This document shows positions 8,906 through 17,200 of a stretch of DNA of 64,000 bases, in pieces. Numbering within the stretch: position 1 is the first letter of the stretch; every line of letters begins with the position of its first letter. A program made the position numbers and the translations under genes. The DNA is taken from contig NZ_JAGTJJ010000002.1 of assembly GCF_028435365.1 (NCBI RefSeq), positions 496,001-560,000 of the forward strand, in the 5' to 3' direction. The notes beneath the pieces are model-generated. The model ran no database searches. It was not told the origin of the DNA and saw only the letters and a program-made list of their open reading frames with translations. The stretch comes from Polyangium jinanense. Lineage in GTDB: Bacteria; Myxococcota; Polyangia; Polyangiales; Polyangiaceae.

Positions 8906-10249
8906 TTGTTATCCTGCCAGGTTGTGTTCGACTCCCCCCATCTACAGTTCCACCGAAGAATACCGCACAGGCGCCTTTCGAGCCTCATTGCGATGCTTGC
9001 CGTGATCACAACGGCGGCTTGCGGCGAGGCCCCCCCCACGAATGCCGGCCCCGAAGGCCCCCCCGAGCTCGCCATCGTGCACGGCGCGCCCGCGACGCCG
9101 AACGCCGAGCCCGAAAGCGCCACGTTCACGATCGAGGGATACTCGACCGCGATGGGCAGCCAGGGCGCGTTCGTCGCCGTGGGCACGACGACGGGTGTTT
9201 ACGAGCTCGCAGCGGCGGGCCCGACGCTCCTGCCGATCGTCGGCGACGCGCCCGATCTCCCGAGCGAGACAGGCGCCGTGCGCGCGATGGCCGGTTATGA
9301 AAACGGCGTGCTCGTCGCGGCCGAGGGCGGCGTGTTCTTCACGCCGGGCGGTGTGCTCCAGCGATCGCTCGGCACCGCGGAGCTCGCGCCGCTCGGCATT
9401 CAGGCGATGCGCGCGCGTGTGGCCGACGACGACGGCGACGGGACGGCCGAGACGCACCTCGCCATTCGCGGCGAAAAAGGAGCCTATGAGCTCGGCGGCG
9501 GGGCGCTCGTGACCTGGACCGTGGAGGGCGAGGAGGGCGCGCCCACGGCCGTCCTCACGCAGAAGGAGCGCGTGTATCTCGCCTATGGCGAGCGCGTGTA
9601 CGAAATCGACAAGGCGAGCGGCAAGGCGTATCCGCTCGTCTTCGACGTGGGGTTCGTCCGGGCCATGGCCTGCGGGAGCCTCGCGTGCGAGGACGGCTCG
9701 CTCGTGTATTTCGCCTCCGACGCGGGACTCGTCGAGCGCTCGCCGAGCGGCGAGTATTCGCTTTATCCGCTCGCCGCGGAAGGGGGATCGGCGGTCGGAA
9801 TCGACGCATTCGCGCTCGACGCGAGCAAGCAACGGCTCTACGCGCTCGCGGGAAGCTGGGTCCTGCGCGTGCGCGCGGGCGAGGTGCCGGAGGTCGTGGC
9901 GACGCTCGGGCCGGCGGAGGCGCCGCGCTCGCTCGCCGTCGACAGGATTGGCGACGTGTATGCGGGCGAGGGGACGATGGCGCGCAAGCTCGCGCTCGGC
10001 ACCCCGCTCTCGTTCCTCACGGACGTCAAGCCGATCATGCGCGAGTATTGCGCCGATTGCCATGGTTCGGGGACGCGCGGCGCGCCGAAGATCGATTTCG
10101 AGAACTACGATGTCGCGCTCGGCCTCGTCGATCGCGTAGTCGCGCGCGTGGCCGAGGACCGATCGATGCCGCCGCCGAACTACGAGAAGAAGCTGCCGGC
10201 GGACAAGATCGCGATCGTGAAGGAGTGGGCGATCACGAAGGCGCCTTGA
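8906..10249 (+). CDS. lipoprotein with propeller-like domain and C-terminal CxxCH segment
   Basis: 447 residues if started at TTG 8906, which has GAGGA at 8895-8899 six bases upstream; a GTG at 8924 or ATG at 8993 would also keep the lipoprotein signal (LAVITTAAC). The middle (about 60-355) is beta-rich, with repeating short strands of the form GVYELAAAGP, GGVFFTPGG, GAYELGGG, RLYALAGSW and RDIGDVYAGEG-like ends, as in a beta-propeller. The last 85 residues contain CADCHGSGTRGAPKIDF at 382 and RSMPPPNYEKKLPADKIAIVKEWA, the pattern of planctomycete/myxobacterial cytochrome c domains where a distal Met follows. It is divergent from the DUF1549-like operon with 111 bases between the starts. Likely an envelope heme protein of the same system; the electron partner is not known. 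Confidence 0.78.
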   Translation: MLSCQVVFDSPHLQFHRRIPHRRLSSLIAMLAVITTAACGEAPPTNAGPEGPPELAIVHGAPATPNAEPESATFTIEGYSTAMGSQGAFVAVGTTTGVYELAAAGPTLLPIVGDAPDLPSETGAVRAMAGYENGVLVAAEGGVFFTPGGVLQRSLGTAELAPLGIQAMRARVADDDGDGTAETHLAIRGEKGAYELGGGALVTWTVEGEEGAPTAVLTQKERVYLAYGERVYEIDKASGKAYPLVFDVGFVRAMACGSLACEDGSLVYFASDAGLVERSPSGEYSLYPLAAEGGSAVGIDAFALDASKQRLYALAGSWVLRVRAGEVPEVVATLGPAEAPRSLAVDRIGDVYAGEGTMARKLALGTPLSFLTDVKPIMREYCADCHGSGTRGAPKIDFENYDVALGLVDRVVARVAEDRSMPPPNYEKKLPADKIAIVKEWAITKAP

Positions 10250-10255
10250 GGCGGC

Positions 10256-11101
10256 TCACGGGCAATTCGCCCCGCAGGAGAGCGTTCCTCCGGGGCACGT
10301 GATCGGCGGCGTTCCGCCCGGGCACGTCACCTGGCAGCCGCCGGCGGGGCAATCGACCACGCACGTGGTCATGCATTCCACGATGCACCCGCCCCCGCCG
10401 CAGTGGAGGTCGCACGTGCCCTGGAGGCATTTCTGCGTGCAATTGCCGCCGGCACAGTCGAGCACGCACGTGGGCTGGGTGCACTCCTGCGTGCAGCCCC
10501 CGCCCGCGCAGGCCTGGTTGCAGGTGCCGCCGCTCTGCTTCGTGCAGGCCTGCGTGCAATGGCCGCCCGCCCCGCATTCGAGCCGGCAGGTGTCGCCCTC
10601 GCAGGTTTGCAGGCAATCCGTGTCGCACGACGCATCACAGAGGCCCGCCTTGCAGGACTGATCACACTGGCTTCCCGCGCAGACGAGCCCGCAGGACGGG
10701 CTCGTGCACGTCTGCGGACACCCGACGCTGCAATCGAGCGCGCATGTCTCGTCGCTCTCGCATGACTGCGTGCACCCGCCCGCGCTGCACCGCTCGCCGC
10801 AGACGTGGCTGTCGCAGCCCTGGGTGCACGACGCGAGGTCGCACGTCATCACGCACTGGCTGCCCGAGCAGAGCTGCGCGCAGCCGCCGGCGTTGCAGTC
10901 CATGCTGCAATCGAGCGTGTCCGAGCAGGTCTGATCGCACCTGCCCGTCTCGCAGGTGAACGTGCAGTCCTCGTTCGTCGCGCAGCTCTGCTCGCAGCCA
11001 CCTCCTTCGAGGCAATCGAGGGTCGTCGAGCCCTCGGGAATGCAGGCCGCTCCGAGCGCGGAGACCCATCCGAAGAGTGTGATCGCCAGGAACGTCCGCA
11101 T
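10256..11101 (-). CDS. cysteine-repeat secreted protein (55 Cys in 281 residues)
   Basis: 281 residues with an N-terminal signal (MRTFLAITLFGWVSALGAAC; either lipoprotein or cleaved). The whole mature part is a tandem repeat with consensus C-x3-C-x4 (for example CNAGGCAQLC, CAGSQCDQSC, CAGGGCTQEC), about 25 copies with small length changes. I count 55 Cys, close to one in five residues, rich in Gly, Thr, Gln and Asp. A rod held by ladder-like disulfides, or a metal-binding surface protein, are both possible. No enzyme motif is present. It converges on the CxxCH lipoprotein gene with a gap of 6 bases, and the TIG-domain gene lies upstream on the same strand (15-base gap), so the two may be co-transcribed. 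Family not named; similar Cys-rich repeat proteins are known to be common in myxobacteria. Confidence 0.8.
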   Translation of the reverse strand: MRTFLAITLFGWVSALGAACIPEGSTTLDCLEGGGCEQSCATNEDCTFTCETGRCDQTCSDTLDCSMDCNAGGCAQLCSGSQCVMTCDLASCTQGCDSHVCGERCSAGGCTQSCESDETCALDCSVGCPQTCTSPSCGLVCAGSQCDQSCKAGLCDASCDTDCLQTCEGDTCRLECGAGGHCTQACTKQSGGTCNQACAGGGCTQECTQPTCVLDCAGGNCTQKCLQGTCDLHCGGGGCIVECMTTCVVDCPAGGCQVTCPGGTPPITCPGGTLSCGANCP

Positions 11102-11116
11102 GATGAGGCCGAGACG

Positions 11117-13360
11117 TCAGGAACGGTAACGCGCGTCGTAAAGGAACGCGCGCTTCGTGATGGCTTCTTTGCCGTCGGGATTGCGCACGACGACGTCGAC
11201 CATCTCGCCATTCTTGCCCGGCGGCGCCTTGACTTCGAGTGTCGAGGCCGAGACGAATTTGACGCGTTGGGCAGGCTTGCCGCCGAAGAGCACGGCCGAC
11301 TCGGCGACGAAGTTTTTGCCCTCGATGCTGACCTCGGTGCCGCCCTCGACCGAACCTTTGTTGGGCGCGACGGAATCGATCGCGGGGGCGGGCGAGGGGT
11401 CGTAGCGGAATGCATTCTTCACGACGGTCGTGCCCGCGTCGCCGCGACCGACCTCGACGTCGACGAACCCCGACGCGCGCGACGGCGGCGCCACGAGCTC
11501 GATCGTCGTGGCCGATCGGACCACGGCGCGTTTCGGCGCCTGCCCGCCGATGCGCACGAACACGTGCTCATCGAAGAAATCGCCTTCGAGGACGATCCGC
11601 GTGCCGCCGACCATGGGACCATTGCGCGGCGTGATGCTGTCGACGCGCGGCGCCGGGCGCGACTCGTACGTGAATGCATCTTCGCGGCGCACGACGACGC
11701 CGTGCCGATCGACGAGCTCGATCGACACGAGGCCCGGCTGCGTCCGTTGCGGCAGCTCCACCTCGATCTCGTGCCGCGACCGCGTCCGCGAAATGGCTCG
11801 CACCTCGCCGACACGCACCACCGTATCCGCCTCGAAATTGTCGCCGACGAGCCGGATCGTCTGCCCGCCCGCGCAATACCCGCGGTCGGGGCGCACCTCG
11901 ACGAGCAGCGGCGGCGTGGGCTCGGCCTCGTACGTGAATGCGCCTTCGAGCTTCGCGATTTGCCCGTCGGGATTCTCGATTTCGAGGTCCACCGGTCCCG
12001 GCTCGTTTGCCCGCGGGGTCACGAGCTCCAGCGATTCGGCGCTGCGGAACGTGACGGCCGCTTGCTTGCCACCGAGGCGCGCCACGCATTGCGGATGGAA
12101 GTCGACGCCGGTCACGGCGACGCGCTTCGAGCCGCCGATGAGGCCCGACGCGGGCGAAACCTCGCGCACGTGCGGCGTCGCGAGGCGATAGGTGAAGAGC
12201 TCGGCCGCGAGCGCGGAGAGGCCATCGGGGTTCGTCACGCGGAGCTCGCCGTGGAAGAGCTGTTCCTGCGGCGGCGTGACGAACCGGATGCGCGAGGCGC
12301 TCTCGAAGATGACCTCGGGCGCGCGGTTGCCGAAGAACGTGATGCGGCAGCCGTCCTCGAAGTTGCGGCCCTCGACGACGATCTCGGTGCCGCCGCGCGG
12401 CGAGCCTTCGAGCGGGGAAAAACGCTCGATCGCGGGACCCTCGTCGTAGACGATCTGGATGACCGCGCGCTGTCCGTCGGGGTTTTCCACGACGATATCG
12501 ACCGCCCCCGGTGCGTGGGGCGGCGCCTCGATCTCCAGGGTAAAATCGTCGAGTCGTTTCGGCTTCGTACAATCGTCGCCGTCGACGAGCACGCGGCAGC
12601 CGTCGGCGAAGTTCGCGCCGTAGAGCGAGATCTTCGTGCCGCCTTGCGCCGACACCTTCGCCGGCCGCGCCGCGGTGAGCATGGGCCCCGGCGCGCCCAT
12701 CATCGGCGGAGGCGGCGGCGGCTCGGTCCCGCGCTTTTCGGACGTCGCACCCTCTTCCGCGGCCGGCTCCGTCGCGGGTTTGTCCACTTCCTTTTCGAGG
12801 TCGAGCGCCGAATGCATCTCGAGCCGCACCGGCGGCTTGTCGACGATCGCGGGCGGCGCGACGATCGCGGGTTTGTCGACGATCGCGGGCGGCTCGACGA
12901 TCGCCGGCACATCCGGCGGCAGCGGCACCGGCGGGGGCGGGAGCGGCGGCGTGTCGAGTGTGGGTTTGTCCACGAGCGGCGGCGGCGCGACGCTCACGGG
13001 TTTGGCGCGGGGCTCCCAGAGCTCGACGTCACGCCCCTCCGGGTCCTTGAGCGACGCGAAGAGGCCGGAGGGCCTTTCGAGGATCGGCCCCACGTCGATG
13101 CCGTCCTCGCGCAGGCTCGACGCGACGGCTTGCAGGTTCGGCACGCGCAGCGACAGCGCGCACTCCCTGCGGCCTCGCGGAAGGGGTTCGAGCGCGAGAT
13201 CGATCACGAGCGAGGTCCCGCCTGCGCTCACCGACTCGTAACGCCGCGTCCCCTCCACCCGATCGAACGAGAGCCCCGCGGCGCGCCCATAAAAGGCGCT
13301 CACGGCTTCGGGATTCCCCGCGTAGAGGACGATCTTGCCGAGCCCGAAGGTTGCCATCAT
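11117..13360 (-). CDS. VOC (glyoxalase-fold) domain fused to six IPT/TIG domains
   Basis: 747 residues from the ATG at 13360 (a second ATG follows at once). Residues 1-120 look like a glyoxalase/bleomycin-resistance (VOC) domain: FGLGKIVLYAGNPEAVSAFYGRAAGLSF at the start and ASLKDPEGRDVELWEP at its end. A Pro-rich linker (about 125-260) contains a six-residue repeat AIV(D/A)(K/P)P. Then come six Ig-like TIG domains, each opening with the PxxGxxxGGTxIxxxGxNF pattern (for example SPLEGSPRGGTEIVVEGRNF, APNKGSVEGGTEVSIEGKNF). No signal peptide is present before the VOC domain. TIG domains normally occur outside the cell or in DNA-binding proteins; VOC proteins are cytosolic metal enzymes or binding proteins. 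The combination is unusual. The metal-binding His/Glu set of VOC enzymes is not clearly complete, so binding rather than catalysis is plausible. Confidence 0.82.
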   Translation of the reverse strand: MMATFGLGKIVLYAGNPEAVSAFYGRAAGLSFDRVEGTRRYESVSAGGTSLVIDLALEPLPRGRRECALSLRVPNLQAVASSLREDGIDVGPILERPSGLFASLKDPEGRDVELWEPRAKPVSVAPPPLVDKPTLDTPPLPPPPVPLPPDVPAIVEPPAIVDKPAIVAPPAIVDKPPVRLEMHSALDLEKEVDKPATEPAAEEGATSEKRGTEPPPPPPMMGAPGPMLTAARPAKVSAQGGTKISLYGANFADGCRVLVDGDDCTKPKRLDDFTLEIEAPPHAPGAVDIVVENPDGQRAVIQIVYDEGPAIERFSPLEGSPRGGTEIVVEGRNFEDGCRITFFGNRAPEVIFESASRIRFVTPPQEQLFHGELRVTNPDGLSALAAELFTYRLATPHVREVSPASGLIGGSKRVAVTGVDFHPQCVARLGGKQAAVTFRSAESLELVTPRANEPGPVDLEIENPDGQIAKLEGAFTYEAEPTPPLLVEVRPDRGYCAGGQTIRLVGDNFEADTVVRVGEVRAISRTRSRHEIEVELPQRTQPGLVSIELVDRHGVVVRREDAFTYESRPAPRVDSITPRNGPMVGGTRIVLEGDFFDEHVFVRIGGQAPKRAVVRSATTIELVAPPSRASGFVDVEVGRGDAGTTVVKNAFRYDPSPAPAIDSVAPNKGSVEGGTEVSIEGKNFVAESAVLFGGKPAQRVKFVSASTLEVKAPPGKNGEMVDVVVRNPDGKEAITKRAFLYDARYRS
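12841..12912 (-). repeat. 18-nt direct repeat coding AIV(D/A)(K/P)P linker
   Basis: The motif CGACGATCGC starts at 12841, 12859, 12877 and 12895, exactly 18 bases apart, and codes the Pro-rich linker repeat of the VOC-TIG protein. Being a multiple of three, it can grow or shrink without frameshift. Confidence 0.75.
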
Positions 13361-13461
13361 CACACCCGAAACGCCCTTTCGTCGCGCATGGTAACAGAGC
13401 TCTGGGGTCGTGGAAGGCTCTTCCCTTGACGGCGCGCGACAAGGCTGGCTTCCTCCGGGAC

Positions 13462-14289
13462 ATGTCGCTGGCATCGTATTTCCCGACACTCGAAACAGCG
13501 CGCGTGCAGCTCCCGCTGCCGGCCGGGGAGCCGGTCTCGGTGGAGCGGCTCGCGATGCTGGTGGTTCACGCGGCGTTGATCCGGCGCACGAGCTGGGCGG
13601 AGGATACGGAGATCGCGCCCGCGACGCTCGAACGTGGCGAACCGCCGCCGCCCGACGATCTCGAGATCCACCACCACGTGCGGATCGACGCGAGCCTCGG
13701 GGGCGGCCCGTGCACGGCGTGCACGCTGACGCCGGGCAAACGGCGCTGCCGCATCTGTGGCGGCTCGGGCACGGTCTTCTTCACGACCTGCTCGTGCGAC
13801 GGTGGCTTCATCACGTGCCCGACGTGCGGCGGCGCGGCGAAGTCAAACCGGGTGCGGCTCCGCTATTACACGGACACGCCGGCCTTTTTGAGCGAGGCCT
13901 ACATGCCGTCGCACATCACGACGGTGCCGCCGCTCTTCGGTCTGGAGAGCCGCATGGAGCAGGACATCCAGTTCCAGCAGGCGTTACCGGAGGAGCTGCG
14001 CTGCCACGACCTCACGGGCCGCGTGGCCGCCTCGGCCTATCGCGGCGGCGAGCGCACGGTCCGCCCCGATTTTCACGGCCACGATTTCGGCGACACGATC
14101 GACAAGGCGCTCGCGGGCCTTTCGGCGATCGGCGCCGGCGCGAGCGTGGTACGCCACGTGATCCGGGCCTATGCATGGCCGTTCTTGCGGGTCCAGTGGG
14201 CGATGGGGGAGGACCTCGCGATTTACGTGGACCGAATCGGGAGTATCAAGGTGTTCGGCGCCGACGCCGTCGCGCTGGGCCGCGATTAG
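13462..14289 (+). CDS. hypothetical protein with DnaJ-type zinc-finger motifs
   Basis: 275 residues from ATG 13462 (MSLASYFPTLETARV). The centre has closely spaced CxxC pairs in the DnaJ Cys-rich style: CTACTL at about 86, CRICGGSGTVF at about 98, then CSCDGGFITCPTCGG to about 122, which should bind one or two zinc ions. No J domain is present. The flanks look globular; the C-terminal part (SAIGAGASVVRHVIRAYAWPFLRVQWAMGEDLAIYVDRIGSIKVFG, quoted in pieces) is hydrophobic but not clearly transmembrane. It is divergent from the VOC-TIG gene with about 100 bases between starts, where a TTGACG box (13435-13440) could be a -35 element without a convincing -10. Function unknown; a chaperone-like or protein-binding role is possible from the zinc finger only. 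Confidence 0.72.
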   Translation: MSLASYFPTLETARVQLPLPAGEPVSVERLAMLVVHAALIRRTSWAEDTEIAPATLERGEPPPPDDLEIHHHVRIDASLGGGPCTACTLTPGKRRCRICGGSGTVFFTTCSCDGGFITCPTCGGAAKSNRVRLRYYTDTPAFLSEAYMPSHITTVPPLFGLESRMEQDIQFQQALPEELRCHDLTGRVAASAYRGGERTVRPDFHGHDFGDTIDKALAGLSAIGAGASVVRHVIRAYAWPFLRVQWAMGEDLAIYVDRIGSIKVFGADAVALGRD

Positions 14290-14387
14290 CCGGCTCCTCG
14301 GGGAGTCCGTAAGGACTGCCACGGCCCCTCAAAACTTTTACGCCCTCTGGAACCCCGCTCTCTTGCCGGCCTGGCAGTGCGTCCACT

Positions 14388-15269
14388 ATGACGCACAGCA
14401 CCATGACGCGCGTGCTGACCGAGCTCATCGAGCTGCTCTCGCTGGAGAGGATCGAAACCAACCTGTTTCGGGGCCAGAGCCAGGATCTCGGCTGGGGTCA
14501 GGTCTTTGGCGGTCAGGTCCTCGGCCAGGCGCTCTCTGCCGCCGCGCAGACCGTGCCGCCCGAGCGCCAGGTCCATTCACTCCACGCGTATTTCCTCCGC
14601 CCCGGCGACGCGCGCAAGCCGATCGTCTACGACGTCGATCGCATTCGCGACGGGCAGAGCTTCACGACCCGCCGCGTGGTGGCCATCCAGAATGGCCAGC
14701 CCATCTTCAACATGTCCGCCTCCTTCCAGGTCGAAGAGGAGGGATTGGAGCACGCCGATGGCATGGAAAAGGTCCCAGGTCCGGACGGGCTCTCGAGCCA
14801 GCAGGAGATCTGGAGCCGCCTGGCGCACAAGATCCCCGAGCCTTTCCGCACCCGCGCCGTCGCCGAGCAGCCGATCGAGATTCGCCACGTGAACCCGATC
14901 GATCCTTTTCGCCCTGAGAAAAGAGATCCGCACGAGGCCATCTGGATCCGCGCGGCCGGGCCCCTGCCCGACGATCCGGCGCTGCACCGGTACTTGCTCG
15001 CGTATGCGTCGGACCACGCCTTCGTCACCACCGCGCTGCGCCCCCACGGCGTCACGTGGTTCGATTTCTCGATGCAGGTCGCCAGCATCGATCACGTGAT
15101 GTGGTTTCACCGGCCCTTCCGCATGGATGATTGGCTCCTGCACGTGATCCACAGCCCGTCGGCATCCGGGGCTCGTGGGCTCGTGCGGGGCAGCGTCTTT
15201 TCGCGCGACGGGCGGCTCGTCGCGTCCACGGCCCAGGAAGGGCTCTTGCGCAGGCGGAAGAGGGGGTAG
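14388..15269 (+). CDS. tesB: acyl-CoA thioesterase II (TesB)
   Basis: 293 residues, the family length (E. coli TesB 286), with the tandem hot-dog layout. It hydrolyses acyl-CoA to free fatty acid and CoA in the cytoplasm. Visible family features are NLFRGQSQDLGWGQVFGGQV at 25-44, HSLHAYFLRPGD, FTTRRVVAIQNGQPIFNM, and the catalytic set in the second half: Asp209 in ASDH, Ser233 in ASIDHVMWFHR and Gln283 in STAQEGLL, matching the Asp/Thr-Ser/Gln triad of the family. The start at 14388 is followed by a second ATG at residue 6; no clear ribosome-binding site is seen for either. It stands alone between the zinc-finger gene and a repeat block, so it is probably a housekeeping or beta-oxidation-linked thioesterase rather than part of a local pathway. 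Confidence 0.93.
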   Translation: MTHSTMTRVLTELIELLSLERIETNLFRGQSQDLGWGQVFGGQVLGQALSAAAQTVPPERQVHSLHAYFLRPGDARKPIVYDVDRIRDGQSFTTRRVVAIQNGQPIFNMSASFQVEEEGLEHADGMEKVPGPDGLSSQQEIWSRLAHKIPEPFRTRAVAEQPIEIRHVNPIDPFRPEKRDPHEAIWIRAAGPLPDDPALHRYLLAYASDHAFVTTALRPHGVTWFDFSMQVASIDHVMWFHRPFRMDDWLLHVIHSPSASGARGLVRGSVFSRDGRLVASTAQEGLLRRRKRG

Positions 15270-15736
15270 AGAGGGCCCCGCTCCCGGGCCGCCCGTTCGC
15301 TCGTGTCCTTCGCTCTCGCCGCGAGGCGACCCCCTCGCGTCACGGTGACGCGCGCCCCTCGGTTCGACGAAAACGCCTTCGCGTTACGCCGACGCGCGCG
15401 CCTCGCCTCGTGCCGACCCCTTCGCGTCGTCTCGACGCGAGGCCCCGAGCTCGGCGCCGACCGCTCTGCGTGGCCTCTCCGCGCGGCCCTGGCCTCGCGC
15501 CTACCCCCACGCGTCACGGTCACGCGCGCTCGTCGCTTCGGTCCCGACGCCTTCGCGTCGCGGTGACGCGTCCCCCTCGCCTCGCGCAGGCCCGCTCGCG
15601 TCGCTCCGAACGTCGAACTCCTGCTCTTCCCCGAATGAAAAACTACGGCCCTCGTTCAACGGGGACCCGCCGACGCGATGGCGCGGCAGGGATTCCGAAA
15701 CCCACCAGACCGGGCCTTGGGCCCAGGGATGACCTC
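15270..15736. repeat. 43/44-nt tandem repeat block with palindromic cores
   Basis: This intergenic stretch holds seven degenerate units starting with CGCGT (TGCGT once) at 15336, 15380, 15423, 15467, 15510, 15554 and 15597, so spacing alternates 44, 43, 44, 43, 44, 43. Each unit begins with an inverted repeat such as CGCGTCACGGTGACGCG (unit 1), CGCGTCGTCTCGACGCG (unit 3) and CGCGTCGCGGTGACGCG (unit 6). Arms differ between units but usually still pair, which suggests that the hairpin is kept. Two units make 87 bases, or 29 codons, so any open frame through the block repeats every 29 residues; I do not think it is coding, because no frame has a good start or an annotated-like protein. Bases 15611-15736 hold nothing else recognisable. 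Confidence 0.82.
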
Positions 15737-16450
15737 ATGCGCAAGTATCGCAGCAATGCCTCGTCGATCGTTCGTTTCGAGTATGGCGTCGAGCTCGCCG
15801 CCGGCCTCTCCTCGTTCCCCGAGATGGCCTCCGCCGCCGCCGATATCCAGACCGTCAACGAGGCCCTCGCGGTCCAGCACGACAAGCGCCGTGCCCTGCA
15901 GGTCCCCGTCATCAGGACCCGCGCCGCGCTCCGCTTCGGCGAGTATAGCGTCGAGCGCGTCATTCGGTTGGCCCTCCGCGCCGCCGAAATGGAGGACGGT
16001 GGCAGGCGCGGGCGTATCTGCGCGAGCGTCTTTCCGAAGGGATCCCGGCCGATCCTCGCCCCCGTCGGGAAACGCCAGGTCAAACCATTGCGCGAGCTCG
16101 TCGAGCGACTGGCGAATTCGAAGGTCGTCGGCATCGACGCGTATCGCGCCGCGTGGCTCCCGAAGCTGCAAGCCGCGCTCGCGAGCTTCGAGGCGGCCGT
16201 CGCCGCGCACCTTTCGGCGCTCACTGCGCATGACGAGGCCTTCAAGCTCGAGGTCGCGCTCCGAGAAGCGCACCACGATACCGTCGACCGGATCATGGGC
16301 CAGGTCCGCGCCACGTTCCCGCGCGATCGCGTAACCCAGGACGTCATCTTCCCGGCCGTCGAGGAGGCCAGTATCGTCACCACCACGAGCGAGGACGACG
16401 GCGCGCAAGACCCGCTTCCCTCGCAGCCCCTCCCGCCCGCGGACGCCTGA
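15737..16450 (+). CDS. hypothetical helical protein
   Basis: 237 residues from ATG 15737, preceded by CAGGGA at 15724-15729. The frame is open much further upstream, but this runs through the tandem repeat block and into tesB, so the first credible start is taken. The protein begins RKYRSNASSIVRFEYGVELA, then long Ala/Glu/Arg-rich helices (DIQTVNEALAVQHDKRRALQ; ASFEAAVAAHLSALTAHDEAF) of coiled-coil character, and an acidic, Pro-rich tail (TTSEDDGAQDPLPSQPLPPADA, in part). No signal peptide, membrane segment or catalytic motif is seen, and no family was recognised. The Uma2-family gene begins 108 bases downstream; nothing recognisable lies in that gap. Confidence 0.62.
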   Translation: MRKYRSNASSIVRFEYGVELAAGLSSFPEMASAAADIQTVNEALAVQHDKRRALQVPVIRTRAALRFGEYSVERVIRLALRAAEMEDGGRRGRICASVFPKGSRPILAPVGKRQVKPLRELVERLANSKVVGIDAYRAAWLPKLQAALASFEAAVAAHLSALTAHDEAFKLEVALREAHHDTVDRIMGQVRATFPRDRVTQDVIFPAVEEASIVTTTSEDDGAQDPLPSQPLPPADA

Positions 16451-16558
16451 TATCGACCGGCGCGGCGCTCGCCCCGCCCCGCAGAGCCCGCGCGCCCCCC
16501 TCCCCGCCGCTTCCCCCTCGCCTCGACACACCCATCCACGTTCGGTAGACTTTCCCCC

Positions 16559-17185
16559 ATGAGCTTCGTCGCTCACGATGCCGACCGCGCGTCCCCTCGG
16601 CGCATGACGCTCGAGGAGTGGGCCGCGCTGCCCGAGGATGAGCCGGGGGAGCTCGTCGATGGCGAGCTCGTCGAGGAAGAGATGGCCGGGTACGTCCACG
16701 AGGTCGTCGTCGTTTGGCTCGCGCACCTGCTTCGTTCCTGGGCGCTCGCGCATGGAGCGCGGGTCGCGGGGTCGGCCGGGAAGTTCGCGGTGTCGGCCAC
16801 GCGCGGGCGCATGCCGGACCTCACGGTGTACCTCGCCGGCGCGCGCCGCCCGCCCGCGGAAGGGCCGATCCGCGTGCCCCCGAGCATCGCCGTCGAGGTC
16901 GTCTCGTCGACCCCCCGGGACGCGCGGCGCGACCGCGTGGAGAAGCTGAAGGAGTACGCGGCGTTCGGCGTGAAGTGGTACTGGATCGTCGATCCGGCGC
17001 TTCAATCGTTCGAGATCCTCGAGCTCGGGCCCGAAAACGAATACATCCACAAGGTCACGTCGACCGACGGGCGGATTGAATCGGTTCCGGGATGCGCCGG
17101 GCTCGTGATCGATATCGATGCCCTGTGGGCGGAGGTCGCCGAGGTGCGTGCCGAGGGCGAGGGCGAGTCGCCGGAGAAAAGCTGA
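16559..17185 (+). CDS. Uma2 family (DUF820) putative restriction-type endonuclease
   Basis: 208 residues. Uma2/DUF820 proteins share a PD-(D/E)xK nuclease fold and are found in many copies in cyanobacteria and myxobacteria; a DNA substrate has rarely been shown. Visible features are the N-terminal TLEEWAALPEDEPGELVDGEL, Asp87 in MPDLTVY, Glu113 in IAVEVVSSTP, and the Lys/Tyr segment KLKEYAAFGVKWYWIVDP (129-146). All core acidic and Lys residues seem to be present, so the protein may be active. The C-terminus is rich in Ala, Glu and Gly. It stands alone and ends 15 bases from the convergent dioxygenase gene. No toxin or antitoxin partner and no methyltransferase is adjacent. Confidence 0.87.
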   Translation: MSFVAHDADRASPRRMTLEEWAALPEDEPGELVDGELVEEEMAGYVHEVVVVWLAHLLRSWALAHGARVAGSAGKFAVSATRGRMPDLTVYLAGARRPPAEGPIRVPPSIAVEVVSSTPRDARRDRVEKLKEYAAFGVKWYWIVDPALQSFEILELGPENEYIHKVTSTDGRIESVPGCAGLVIDIDALWAEVAEVRAEGEGESPEKS

Positions 17186-17200
17186 TCCTCAGCGTCTCGG

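Noticed and set aside
13435..13461. Promoter with TTGACG -35 for the zinc-finger gene
   Set aside because: No acceptable -10 hexamer lies at 16-18 bases; TTGACG alone is not enough.
15303..15566. Short open frame through the tandem repeat with a 29-residue periodicity (PPRVTVTRAPRF...)
   Set aside because: The periodicity follows from the 87-base DNA repeat and appears in other frames and on the other strand too; no good start and lower third-position GC than the neighbours.
15131..15736. In-frame upstream extension of the gene at 15737
   Set aside because: It would start inside tesB and run through the repeat block. The extension is a low-complexity Arg/Pro sequence.
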